This document shows, piece by piece, positions 7,961 to 15,659 of a stretch of DNA of 47,286 bases (position 1 is the first letter of the stretch; each line of letters begins with the position of its first letter). The stretch is from positions 1 through 47,286 of the forward strand of contig JBKPDL010000045.1 in NCBI GenBank assembly GCA_046727855.1, read 5' to 3'. The DNA comes from DASPWV01 sp046727855. GTDB taxonomy: Bacteria > Acidobacteriota > Vicinamibacteria > Vicinamibacterales > UBA2999. A model generated the notes under the pieces. The model was not told the origin of the DNA. It did no database searches and worked only from the letters and a program-made list of their open reading frames with translations. A program made the translations under genes and the position numbers.

Positions 7961-9382
7961 ATGAAGAGAATGTTTCTCCCGGCATTTTTGCTGGCCCTCG
8001 CATCGACTCCGTCGGGTCAGGACGCGAGTGCGACGCTCAAGGACGCGGCGGCGGCGATGGGCACGGAACAGCTGAACTCCGTTCAGTACTCGGGCAGCGG
8101 GTCCACCTACTTCTTCGGCCAGGCCATCAACGCCGCCACCGGTTGGCCGCGGATGGTTCTCAAGAACTACGTCGCCGACGTGCACTACGACAACGCGGCG
8201 ATGCGGCAGGAGCTCTATCGAACGCAGCCTGACGGAAGCGTACCGTTCGGCGGCAACCGGCAAATTCAGGTTGTCAACGGCAGCGACGCCTGGAACGTCG
8301 GCGCCAACGATCAACCGGCGCCCGCGCCTGCGGCGGCGCTCGAACGTCGGATGCAGATCGTACTGACGCCGCATGGGTTCATCAAGGCCGCGCAGACGAA
8401 TAACGCCACTCTGACCACGAAAGGCGCCAGCCGAATCGTCGCCTTCACGACTCCGAATCGTCTGCGTTTTACCGGCGTGCTCAACTCACAACACTTGCTC
8501 GAACGCATCGACACGCAAATCGACAACGTCATATTGGGCGACATGCCGGTCGAAGTCACGTTCGGCAACTATCAAACGTTCGGCAACATCAAGTTCCCGA
8601 CGTCTATCACGCAAAAGCAGGGCGGCTACCCGACACTCGAGCTCACAGTGAACAGCGTGAAGCCAAACGCGGCCGCGGCGCTCACGGTGCCGGCCAACGT
8701 TCGCGGCGCCACCCCGGCTCCCGTGCGCGTCGAGTCACAGCAGCTCGGGGACGGCGTGTGGCACGTGACCGGCGGATCACATCACAGCGTGCTCGTCGAG
8801 TTTCGCGATCACGTTGCGGTGATCGAAGCACCGCAAAACGAGGAGCGATCGGTCGCCGTGATTGCCGAAGTGCGAAAGCTCGTGCCGAACAAGCCGATTC
8901 GCTACGTGGTCAACACGCATCAGCACTTCGATCATTCGGGCGGTCTCCGCACCTACGTCGCCGAAGGCGCCGCCATCGTGACGGCCGCGATCTACAAACC
9001 GTATTACGAAAAAGTGTTCGCGGCGCCGCGAACGATCAATCCCGATCTGATGGCGAAGTCGGAAAAGAAGCCTGTGGTTGAAGGCGTGAACGGCAGGCAT
9101 GTGCTGACCGACGGCACCCGGTCGGTGGAGCTCCACATCCTCCAGGGCTCGCCACACAACGAGGGCTTGCTGGTGGCATATTTGCCCAAAGAAAAGATCA
9201 TCGTGGAGGCGGATGTGTTCACACCGCCGCCGCCAAACGCGCCGGCGCCGGCGACGGTCGATCCGGCAGCGTTGAATCTGCACGACAACATTCAGCGCTT
9301 GAAGCTGGACGTGGCGCAGATCGCGCCGATTCATGGACGCGTAGCGACGATCGAGGAGCTGAAGAAGGCGGTTGGAAGATAA
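7961..9382 (+). CDS. Secreted MBL-fold metallo-hydrolase
   Basis: This is a 473-residue protein with a short signal peptide (MKRMFLPAFLLALASTPSGQ). Residues 20-250 form a lipoprotein-carrier-like or unknown N-terminal domain. The metallo-beta-lactamase fold follows, with the zinc motif THQHFDHSGG (H320, H322, D324, H325), a later histidine in LQGSPHNEG and an acidic ligand in EADVFTPP. It ends with IAPIHGR, which supplies the last metal histidine. The family includes Zn-dependent hydrolases of diverse substrates; nothing here shows beta-lactam specificity. Start ATG 7961 has no Shine-Dalgarno sequence but sits six bases after TAGAAT. It converges on the M28 peptidase gene across a strong hairpin. 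Confidence 0.88.
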   Translation: MKRMFLPAFLLALASTPSGQDASATLKDAAAAMGTEQLNSVQYSGSGSTYFFGQAINAATGWPRMVLKNYVADVHYDNAAMRQELYRTQPDGSVPFGGNRQIQVVNGSDAWNVGANDQPAPAPAAALERRMQIVLTPHGFIKAAQTNNATLTTKGASRIVAFTTPNRLRFTGVLNSQHLLERIDTQIDNVILGDMPVEVTFGNYQTFGNIKFPTSITQKQGGYPTLELTVNSVKPNAAAALTVPANVRGATPAPVRVESQQLGDGVWHVTGGSHHSVLVEFRDHVAVIEAPQNEERSVAVIAEVRKLVPNKPIRYVVNTHQHFDHSGGLRTYVAEGAAIVTAAIYKPYYEKVFAAPRTINPDLMAKSEKKPVVEGVNGRHVLTDGTRSVELHILQGSPHNEGLLVAYLPKEKIIVEADVFTPPPPNAPAPATVDPAALNLHDNIQRLKLDVAQIAPIHGRVATIEELKKAVGR

Positions 9383-9419
9383 CGTCCGCCGCTCCATGTC
9401 TGCGGGAGCTCGCGAACCT

Positions 9420-9471
9420 AAAGGTCCGCGCTACCTTCGTCGAGCGCTTTCGTCAGGTAGCGCGGACCTTT
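9420..9471. terminator. Long perfect inverted repeat between convergent genes
   Basis: A 17-base arm (aaaggtccgcgctacct, 9420-9436) is perfectly inverted at 9455-9471 around an 18-base loop. It lies 38 bp after the MBL stop and 11 bp after the M28 stop on the opposite strand, so it can terminate both transcripts. The arms begin with AAA and end with TTT. The arm may also be a dispersed REP-like element; no second copy was seen in this window. Confidence 0.65.
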
Positions 9472-9481
9472 CAGGTCGAGT

Positions 9482-10792
9482 CTATTTCTTGATTGTCGTA
9501 CCGGCCAGCAAGGCAATGGCCCCGCCTGTCGTTTGCGCCGCGTTCAGACCGAGCAGAAAGTCCTTGTCCGAAAAGGTCTTGAACACGTCGATCGGTTGGT
9601 GCCACGTCGGATTCCATCCCGCCCCGGTGTGCATTCCCCGCTCGTTCTCACGCAGGCTGATTGCGGGCACGAGATCCATGAACGGCGTCGAATCGGTGTT
9701 GGTCATGTGCGGGCCCACGGCGGCGGGGTAATCGGTCGCGAACTTCTCATTCGCCTCGCGGAAGAAGAACGCGAGCTTCATCGCCTCATCAGCCTTCTTC
9801 GCCGTCGACTGGAACTCGATGTTCACGTCCGCTTCGGGGCGCTGCTCGGGATTCCACGTGCCGTCCGCCCGCGGCATGCCGTGATCCCAGAGCATCATGT
9901 CGTGCTGCACCATCGCGAGCCACTTTGGCTCGGGATATCTTCCCGATCCGGGCGGATCCTCCTTGCCCTGCAGTGCCGCGCGCTGCTCCACGTAGGCACG
10001 AGCGCCGTTCAACCCGGTCTCTTCGTTGTTCCATAACGCAAAACGGATCGTTCGCTCGGTCTGCACGTCCGGCATGCTGAAAATGCGCGCGAGCGCCATC
10101 ACGAGCGCGGTGCCCGATCCGTCATCGTTGGCGGCCTCGCCCCAGCCATGTCCGTCCATGTGCGCACCGACGATGTACATCTCGTTGGGGCGCGTGGTGC
10201 CGACTTTGGTGCAGTAGACCTCCTCGCGCGGTCCGTCGGTGGCCGGCTCGCGATTGAGCTCGCGAAGTTTTTCATCCGGCTGTGCGTCGGGATTGGTGTT
10301 GACGCCGGTGCGCCGCGTGATCCCGCGGTAGCGCGAGCCGCCTGGCCCTAAGCGCACTTCGCCGCTGGCAATCACGGGATTCGGCGGCGTCTGCGCACCT
10401 CCACGACCTTCACCCGCGCCGCGACCTTGACCGGCGCCGCGCCCCTGACCGGTGCCACCTCCCTCGCCGGCACCTCGGCCCTGGTTCGTCTGAGGGGGAT
10501 TCGACTTGTATTCGTATTTGATGCGGCCGGTCGGGCAGCCGTAGCTTTTGAGCTGCGCTTCGATCCAGTCCACGGCTTTGCGATTGCGTTCGGTGCCCTG
10601 CCGGCGATCGCCGAACTGCGTCAGGCCCTTAATCGTCGCCTGGTATTTCTCGAGGTCGAGCCGGCCGATGAGCGCCTTCACCATTTCGTCCTGCGGGTTC
10701 GGTGCGGCTTGACCTCCCCGGCCCTGCGCGGCGAGGTGTCCACTACTCACAAGCGCGGCAACGACTGCCGCGCCCAAAAGTATCCGTTTCAT
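9482..10792 (-). CDS. Secreted M28-family zinc aminopeptidase
   Basis: This 436-residue protein has a signal peptide (MKRILLGAAVVAALVSSGHLAAQ). A Gly/Arg/Gln-rich low-complexity insertion (GRGAGEGGGTGQGRGAGQGRG) lies around residues 105-130. The M28 zinc motifs are GAHMDGHGWGEAANDDGSG (about residues 208-226), NNEETG (about 255) and a C-terminal RGMHTGAGWNPTWHQPID with the last metal histidine region. It should act on peptides in the periplasm or outside. ATG 10792 is chosen over far-upstream in-frame codons because it gives the signal peptide and lies six bases after TATACT on this strand. Its start codon is only 18 bp from that of the divergent YVTN gene. Confidence 0.9.
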   Translation of the reverse strand: MKRILLGAAVVAALVSSGHLAAQGRGGQAAPNPQDEMVKALIGRLDLEKYQATIKGLTQFGDRRQGTERNRKAVDWIEAQLKSYGCPTGRIKYEYKSNPPQTNQGRGAGEGGGTGQGRGAGQGRGAGEGRGGAQTPPNPVIASGEVRLGPGGSRYRGITRRTGVNTNPDAQPDEKLRELNREPATDGPREEVYCTKVGTTRPNEMYIVGAHMDGHGWGEAANDDGSGTALVMALARIFSMPDVQTERTIRFALWNNEETGLNGARAYVEQRAALQGKEDPPGSGRYPEPKWLAMVQHDMMLWDHGMPRADGTWNPEQRPEADVNIEFQSTAKKADEAMKLAFFFREANEKFATDYPAAVGPHMTNTDSTPFMDLVPAISLRENERGMHTGAGWNPTWHQPIDVFKTFSDKDFLLGLNAAQTTGGAIALLAGTTIKK

Positions 10793-10810
10793 GGCGCTAG
10801 TATATGGCCG
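10793..10810. promoter_or_regulatory. 18-bp bidirectional promoter with overlapping -10 elements
   Basis: The sequence ctagtatatgg holds TATACT on the minus strand (10804-10799), six bases before ATG 10792, and TAGTAT on the plus strand (10798-10803), seven bases before ATG 10811. The two -10 boxes share five base pairs. Neither gene has a Shine-Dalgarno sequence in this space. The reading is a symmetric core promoter firing in both directions to give leaderless or nearly leaderless messages. Confidence 0.55.
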
Positions 10811-11827
10811 ATGCGAATCACTGGAACTGCCCTGCTCGCGGCCGCGATCGTGACGGCCGGTTGCGCTCAACAGCCCAGGGGTCCTCGAATTTATGTCACG
10901 AACGAACGCTCGGGCGATCTCACGGTGATCGATGTCGGGACGCGCGCGGTGGTCGCGACGGTGCCGCTCGGCAAGCGTCCTCGAGGCATCCGTCTCGGTC
11001 CAGATGGCAAGACGCTGTATGTCGCGTTGAGCGGATCGCCGATCGCGCCTCCCGGCGTGGACGAGAAGACGCTGCCGCCACCCGATCGCGCCGCCGACGG
11101 CATTGGCGTGTTCGATACCACTCAATTCAAGCTGCTGAAGATCATTCACGCCGGCACCGACCCCGAGCAACTAGCCGTGAGCAAGGACGGCGCACGGTTG
11201 TTCGTGGCCAACGAAGACGCGGCCACCGCAAGCATCGTGGACGTCGACAGCGGCAAAGTGATCTCCGCGGTCGCGGTCGGCGGTGAACCCGAAGGCGTGG
11301 AACTGAATCCGAGCGGCAGCCATGTCTACGTGACGTCCGAAGAAGACAGCGAGGTTTTCGCGATCGACGCGGGCAGCGGCGCGATCGCGGGGCAGTTCAA
11401 GACATCCCCGCGGCCGCGATCGAGTGGCTTCCTGCCTGATGGATCGCGCGCCTACATCACGTGCGAGACCGGCAATGCGATCGAGGTCGTGGACGCGCGC
11501 AGTCACCGCGTCATCAAAACCATCAAGATGCCGAGCGACACGCTGCGTCCCATGGGCGTGGCGGTGGCCCCCGACGGTAGCCGTGTGTATGTCACCACCG
11601 GTCGTGGCCGGCAGCTCGTCATCGTCGATACGAGCAGCGACGAACTCCTCGGCTCAATCGACGTCGGGCAACGGCCATGGGGCATCGCCATCGCTCCAGA
11701 CGGGCGCACGGCGTTCACGGCGAACGGACCCTCAAACGACGTCTCTATCGTCGATCTCGCCAGCCGAAGCGTTGTCGCGCGCGTGCCAGCCGGAGACAGT
11801 CCCTGGGGCGTCGTCTACGTCCCGTGA
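10811..11827 (+). CDS. YVTN-type beta-propeller lipoprotein
   Basis: This is a 338-residue protein. The first residues (MRITGTALLAAAIVTAGC) form a lipoprotein signal with a good lipobox (VTAGC). The remainder is a seven-bladed-type propeller with IYVTNERSGDLTVIDVGTRAVVATVPLG, LGPDGKTLYVALSG, VYVTSEEDSEVFAID and RVYVTTGRGRQLVIVDT; the YVT motif recurs. It is probably anchored in the periplasm. ATG 10811 is set by the lipobox and the promoter spacing; the same frame is open far upstream, antisense to the M28 gene, which is a high-GC artefact. The dioxygenase-like gene starts 12 bp after its stop. Confidence 0.9.
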   Translation: MRITGTALLAAAIVTAGCAQQPRGPRIYVTNERSGDLTVIDVGTRAVVATVPLGKRPRGIRLGPDGKTLYVALSGSPIAPPGVDEKTLPPPDRAADGIGVFDTTQFKLLKIIHAGTDPEQLAVSKDGARLFVANEDAATASIVDVDSGKVISAVAVGGEPEGVELNPSGSHVYVTSEEDSEVFAIDAGSGAIAGQFKTSPRPRSSGFLPDGSRAYITCETGNAIEVVDARSHRVIKTIKMPSDTLRPMGVAVAPDGSRVYVTTGRGRQLVIVDTSSDELLGSIDVGQRPWGIAIAPDGRTAFTANGPSNDVSIVDLASRSVVARVPAGDSPWGVVYVP

Positions 11828-11839
11828 GATGATCGGCTG

Positions 11840-12799
11840 ATGTCGTCTCCCCATCGCGTCAACGGCCTTCACCACATCACCGCCATCTCCGGCCCGGCCC
11901 AGGAGAACCTCGACTTCTACGCGGGAATCCTCGGCATGCGGCTGGTGAAACGATCCGTCAATCAAGACGATCCCGGGACGTATCACCTGTTCTACGCCGA
12001 TGCGGAGGGACACCCGGGTTCAGATCTGACGTTTTTTCCCTGGGCACACATGGCGCCGCCGCGCATTGGTCACGGGCTCGCCGTCGAGGTCGCGCTCGAA
12101 GTACCGGTTGGCAGTCTCGACTTCTGGGCATCGAGGCTCGACCAGTACTCGACGCCGCTTGGCGCGATTGAGAATCGCTTCGGCGACAAAGTGCTGCCGC
12201 TCGTCGATCCGCACGGATTGAAGTTGGCACTCGTGGAGCCGGCCAAGGTGCAGCAGCGGGCCCTTACACCGTGGGACGGCGGTCCCGTATCGGGTGAGCG
12301 TCAGGTGCGCGGCCTCTATGGCGCGCAAGTCTGGGAGCGTGACGCATCGGCCACCACCACGTTCTTGACCGACGTGCTCGGCTTCGAGCACCTGGGCAGC
12401 GCAAACAGCTGGACACGGTATGGTTTCCGCGACGTTGCGGGTGTGATCGACCTTCGCGAAACACCGGAAGGGCGACGCGGCGCGTGGGGCGTGGGCGCCG
12501 TGCATCACCTTGCGTGGCGTGTGGACGATGAGCAGCATCAGCAGGAGGTGCGCGCACGCGTCGAAGCTGTTGGCGCGCACGCGACGCCGACGATCGATCG
12601 CTTCTGGTTCAAGTCGGTGTATTTCAAAGAGCCTGGCGGCGTGCTGTTCGAATTGGCGACGGATGGTCCTGGATTTGCAGTTGACGAAGACGCGGCGCAC
12701 CTTGGCGAGGCGCTCGTGCTGCCGCCATGGCTGGAGCCGGAGCGCGCGCGCATTGAGCAATTGTTGCCACCGTTAACGCCGGCCGTCGCGCGCGCCTGA
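11840..12799 (+). CDS. Glyoxalase-fold ring-cleaving dioxygenase-like protein
   Basis: The 319-residue protein has two vicinal-oxygen-chelate halves. The first begins VNGLHHITAISGPAQENLDFYAGILGMRLVKRSVNQDDP with the metal histidine in LHHITA; the second contains VHHLAWRVDDEQHQQEV and a C-terminal PGGVLFELATDGPGF with the glutamate ligand. This matches the MhqA/MhqO and PcpA/LinE-like group of Fe(II) extradiol dioxygenases that act on hydroquinones. The substrate cannot be told from sequence. It is probably co-transcribed with the YVTN lipoprotein. A broken S9 peptidase reads across its 3' end from the other strand. Confidence 0.88.
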   Translation: MSSPHRVNGLHHITAISGPAQENLDFYAGILGMRLVKRSVNQDDPGTYHLFYADAEGHPGSDLTFFPWAHMAPPRIGHGLAVEVALEVPVGSLDFWASRLDQYSTPLGAIENRFGDKVLPLVDPHGLKLALVEPAKVQQRALTPWDGGPVSGERQVRGLYGAQVWERDASATTTFLTDVLGFEHLGSANSWTRYGFRDVAGVIDLRETPEGRRGAWGVGAVHHLAWRVDDEQHQQEVRARVEAVGAHATPTIDRFWFKSVYFKEPGGVLFELATDGPGFAVDEDAAHLGEALVLPPWLEPERARIEQLLPPLTPAVARA

Positions 12800-13691
12800 T
12801 TGAGGACCTGAAGCCACAACGACGTTCAAGGCGCCGTTCATCGGATAGGTGCTGATGTGGCGTTCGCGAAGATCGACCACCGCAAGCCCACGCGGTGCGA
12901 GCAGGCCGAAACGTTCGTTGGTCGAGACAAACGCGACCCGCGTGCCATCCGGCGCGAATTGCGGCGTTGTGTTCATCCCGGGTCGGTCGACCAGCGTCTC
13001 GGGGCTGCCGCCGCGGGCGGATACGCGATAGAGCCGCGTGTAGTACGGCGCGCTGAACCCGTACACCGGCGCCGCCGCATATACCAACGCGCCGCCGTCC
13101 GGCGCCCAGGAGAAGCCGTCGATCAGCGCGGCCGAGGCCACCTCTCGCGCGTCCTCGTCCGCCACTTTCACAAACAGCCGCGTGGCAGGCGGCGGGTCGT
13201 GCACGCGAATCGCCGGCGAGGGTTGGGTTGCGTCGCGCGCGGTGAACGCGAGATATTTTCCATCGGATGCCCATTCGTACGCGGCAACGCCTTGCGGCGC
13301 GGAGGTGATCTGATTCGACGGACCGCCCTGGGCGGACGTGGAAAACACCTGCGGCCTTCCATCCGCGAGCGCGAGAAACGAAAGGCGAGTGCCATCGGGC
13401 GTCCATCGCAGTCTCACGGGCAGGGAGCTCGAAGAGGCGCGCATCGGCCGCCAGCCGCGTTAGCGCGCCGCCTGTAGTCGGCACCACAAAGAGCTCGGGC
13501 TGGTGTGCGTTGCGCTCGACGGAAGGCTGTGACACGACGTACGCCACGCGGCCGCCGTCGGGAGAGATCTTGACGTCGACGATCGTGCGAAGCCGCATCA
13601 AATCGTCCACTGTCACCTTGCGCGTGCCTTCGTGTGCGGCAGGCGGCGCGCTGATCACATACAACAGCAGGAGCGGTACGACCGGTTTCAC
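12773..13691 (-). pseudogene. Broken S9-family prolyl-oligopeptidase, N-terminal propeller only
   Basis: From GTG 13691 the protein starts MKPVVPLLLLYVISAPPAAHEG, a signal peptide, followed by TVDDLMRLRTIVDVKISPDGGRVAYVVS, a typical S9 beta-propeller opening. Near 13425-13440 the frame shifts: the code continues one frame over as LPVRLRWTPDGTRLSFLALADGRPQVF through DLRERHISTYPMNGA. It then ends abruptly and reads into the antisense of the dioxygenase gene. The alpha/beta-hydrolase domain with the catalytic Ser-Asp-His is absent, so more than half the usual length is missing. The GTG lies six bases after TAGGCT on the minus strand. The frameshift could be a read error, but the truncation is real in this sequence. 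Confidence 0.85.
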
Positions 13692-13715
13692 TCGGTAAGC
13701 CTACAATAGGAAGTC
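13692..13715. promoter_or_regulatory. 24-bp bidirectional promoter region
   Basis: On the plus strand TACAAT (13702-13707) lies eight bases before ATG 13716, with AGGA between. On the minus strand TAGGCT (13703-13698) lies six bases before GTG 13691. The two -10 boxes overlap by two base pairs, and both transcripts would have almost no leader. Confidence 0.45.
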
Positions 13716-15065
13716 ATGCAGGACCTCACCACCGGCTCGGTGTCCCGCCATCTGCTCAAGACCATGAGTTTCATGCTCGTGAGCATGGTGTTTCAGACCC
13801 TGTACGTTCTGGTCGATCTCTATTGGGTCGGCCGCTTGGGTACCGAAGCCGTCGCTGCTGTCGCGATCAGCGGCAACCTGCTGTTTGTCGTCCTCGCCGT
13901 GACACAGATGCTCGGCGTGGGCACCACGACGCAGATTTCGCATGCGGCGGGCGCCAAGAACCGCGAGCGCGCGCTGCTGATCTTCAATCAGTCGCAGGTG
14001 CTTTCGATGGTCGTGGGTGTGATCTTTCTCGCGCTCACGATGGCGCTCCGGCCGATTTATGCGCGCCGGATGAGCGCCGATGCGTTGACGGCGCAGCTCG
14101 TAGCCGATTACCTCCTCTGGTTCGTTCCCGCCATGGGCCTGCAGTTCGGCCTAGTCGCGATGGGAGCGGCGCTGCGCGGAATCGGTCTCTTCAAGCCGGG
14201 GATGGTGGTTCAGACCGGCACCATCATCATCAACATCGTGCTCGCGCCGATCTTCATTTTTGGATGGGGAATCGGGCATGCCTTTGGTGTCGCCGGTGCT
14301 GCCATTGCCACGCTCATCGCAATCGCTGCAGGAACCGTGTGGATACTCGCCTACTTCAAGCCGAGCGCGTACCTGCACTTCGTGATTGCGGATTGGAAGC
14401 CGCGCCTTGGGTTGTGGCGCGATATGTTGAAAATCGGACTGCCCGCCGGCGCGGAGTTCGCGTTGATGGCGGTCTATCTCGGGATTGTCTATGCGGTAAC
14501 CCGGCCGTTTGGCGCGTCCGCGCAGGCAGGATTCGGCATCGGACTGCGCATCGTGCAGTCCGCGTTTCTACCGGTTGTCGCTCTCGGTTTTGCGGTCGCG
14601 CCGGTGGCCGGTCAGAATTACGGCGCCCGCCTTGGCGAGCGCGTGCGCGAAACGTTTAAAACCGCGGCGCTGATGTCCATCAGCGTGATGCTGCTGGTCA
14701 TCGTGATCACGCACCTTTTCCCCGGCGCGCTGATCCGCGCGTTCTCGTCCGATCCCGCGGTCATCTCGGTCGGCGAGGTTTATCTGCGCATTGTGTCGTG
14801 GAATTTTGTTGCCTCGGGCCTGGTCTTTGTCAGCTCGAGCATGTTCCAGGCGATGGGTAACACGCTGCCCTCGCTCGCGACGTCGTTTACCCGCATCATC
14901 GTTGTCGCCGTTCCGCTGCTGCTGCTGTCGAAGCTGCCCGGATTCAAGCTGGAGTGGATTTGGTGGCTGTCCGTTGCCGCCGTCACCCTGCAGATGGTGC
15001 TCAACCTCTTGCTCCTGCGCCGCGAGTTCGATCGCCGCTTGCAGTTTGAGCCGATCGCCGCCTGA
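13716..15065 (+). CDS. MATE-family multidrug/cation antiporter
   Basis: This 449-residue polytopic inner-membrane protein has about twelve hydrophobic segments in two related halves. Family motifs are VLVDLYWVGRLGTEAVAAVAI (residues 30-50), MGAALRGIGLFKPGM and the second-half LPVVALGFAVAPVAGQNYGARLGERVRE and SSMFQAMGNTLPSL. Members export drugs or metabolites against Na+ or H+. The length and the pattern of helices are normal. Its 3' end is overlapped on the other strand by the run-on reading frame of the sortase gene. Substrate unknown. Confidence 0.92.
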   Translation: MQDLTTGSVSRHLLKTMSFMLVSMVFQTLYVLVDLYWVGRLGTEAVAAVAISGNLLFVVLAVTQMLGVGTTTQISHAAGAKNRERALLIFNQSQVLSMVVGVIFLALTMALRPIYARRMSADALTAQLVADYLLWFVPAMGLQFGLVAMGAALRGIGLFKPGMVVQTGTIIINIVLAPIFIFGWGIGHAFGVAGAAIATLIAIAAGTVWILAYFKPSAYLHFVIADWKPRLGLWRDMLKIGLPAGAEFALMAVYLGIVYAVTRPFGASAQAGFGIGLRIVQSAFLPVVALGFAVAPVAGQNYGARLGERVRETFKTAALMSISVMLLVIVITHLFPGALIRAFSSDPAVISVGEVYLRIVSWNFVASGLVFVSSSMFQAMGNTLPSLATSFTRIIVVAVPLLLLSKLPGFKLEWIWWLSVAAVTLQMVLNLLLLRREFDRRLQFEPIAA

Positions 15066-15659
15066 CCCGTCGGCGCTCACCCGCTCGGCGTGCACGACAA
15101 ACCGCTTCGGCGCGGCGCCGACGTAAAAAAACGGGTAGCACGTGATGAGCGTCAGCGTGTGTCCCGGCGTTTGCTCGAGCACTGAGAGGTCCGTCGGCCG
15201 CACGATGTGCGTATCCTTGACCCGATACCGCAACTCGCCATGCGCCGTCCGTACGAGCACGTCGTCACCAACGCGGATGTGACCGAGCGGGCGAAAAAGG
15301 CCGTCGCGATGCGCCGCGATCGCGCTGTTGCCTGCTTTCCACGGACGCGGCGTGTCGGGCAGATGTCCGGCGGTGCCGTGCAGCGCGACGCGGTCGTCGC
15401 CTTCCACGACGGGCGTCGACAAACCGAGCCGGGGAATCTCGAGCAGCCCTACCAAATTGCGTTCAACGTCCGGATCGACGGGTTCCGGCGCGCGCTCTAA
15501 GGCCGCAGCCACGGGTGGCGGTTCTTTCTGTTCGAGTCCGCGCTCGAGAGCAGCACGCGCTTCATCTTGCGTGTGGGCGGCATCTGCCGTGGCAAGCGCG
15601 TACCAGCCAAGGCACGATAGACCAACGATCAAGAGCGCACGGTCGAGCAGACGCATCAT
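14568..15659 (-). CDS. Class D-like sortase with a run-on reading frame
   Basis: The sortase is complete within residues 1-193: a membrane anchor (LLIVGLSCLGWYALATA), then LEIPRLGLSTPVVEGD, the catalytic histidine H117 in AAHRDGLFRPLG, the cysteine C174 in TLITCYPFFYVG and the arginine R186 in APKRFVV. It is a transpeptidase that cleaves LPXTG-type signals. No stop follows: the frame stays open for about 170 more codons antisense to the MATE gene, giving a Gln/Arg/His-rich tail that looks non-coding. A TGA at 15077-15079 lies one frame off just after AERV, so a one-base indel probably removed the natural stop. Its ATG overlaps the VWA stop as ATGA, implying translational coupling. A likely substrate is encoded at 16774-17604. 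Confidence 0.85.
   Translation of the reverse strand: MMRLLDRALLIVGLSCLGWYALATADAAHTQDEARAALERGLEQKEPPPVAAALERAPEPVDPDVERNLVGLLEIPRLGLSTPVVEGDDRVALHGTAGHLPDTPRPWKAGNSAIAAHRDGLFRPLGHIRVGDDVLVRTAHGELRYRVKDTHIVRPTDLSVLEQTPGHTLTLITCYPFFYVGAAPKRFVVHAERVSADGSGGDRLKLQAAIELAAQEQEVEHHLQGDGGNGQPPNPLQLESGQLRQQQQRNGDNDDAGKRRRERGQRVTHRLEHARADKDQARGNKIPRHNAQINLADRDDRGIGRERADQRAGEKVRDHDDQQHHADGHQRRGFKRFAHALAKAGAVILTGHRRDRKTESDNR

Noticed and set aside
6980..8374. 464-codon minus-strand ORF antisense to the kinase-like and MBL genes
   Set aside because: Its translation is rich in Arg, His and Val without domains; it is the usual antisense shadow of GC-rich coding sequence.
7961..9382. Beta-lactamase
   Set aside because: The MBL fold is present, but the sequence has a large unrelated N-terminal domain and no features specific to beta-lactam hydrolysis.
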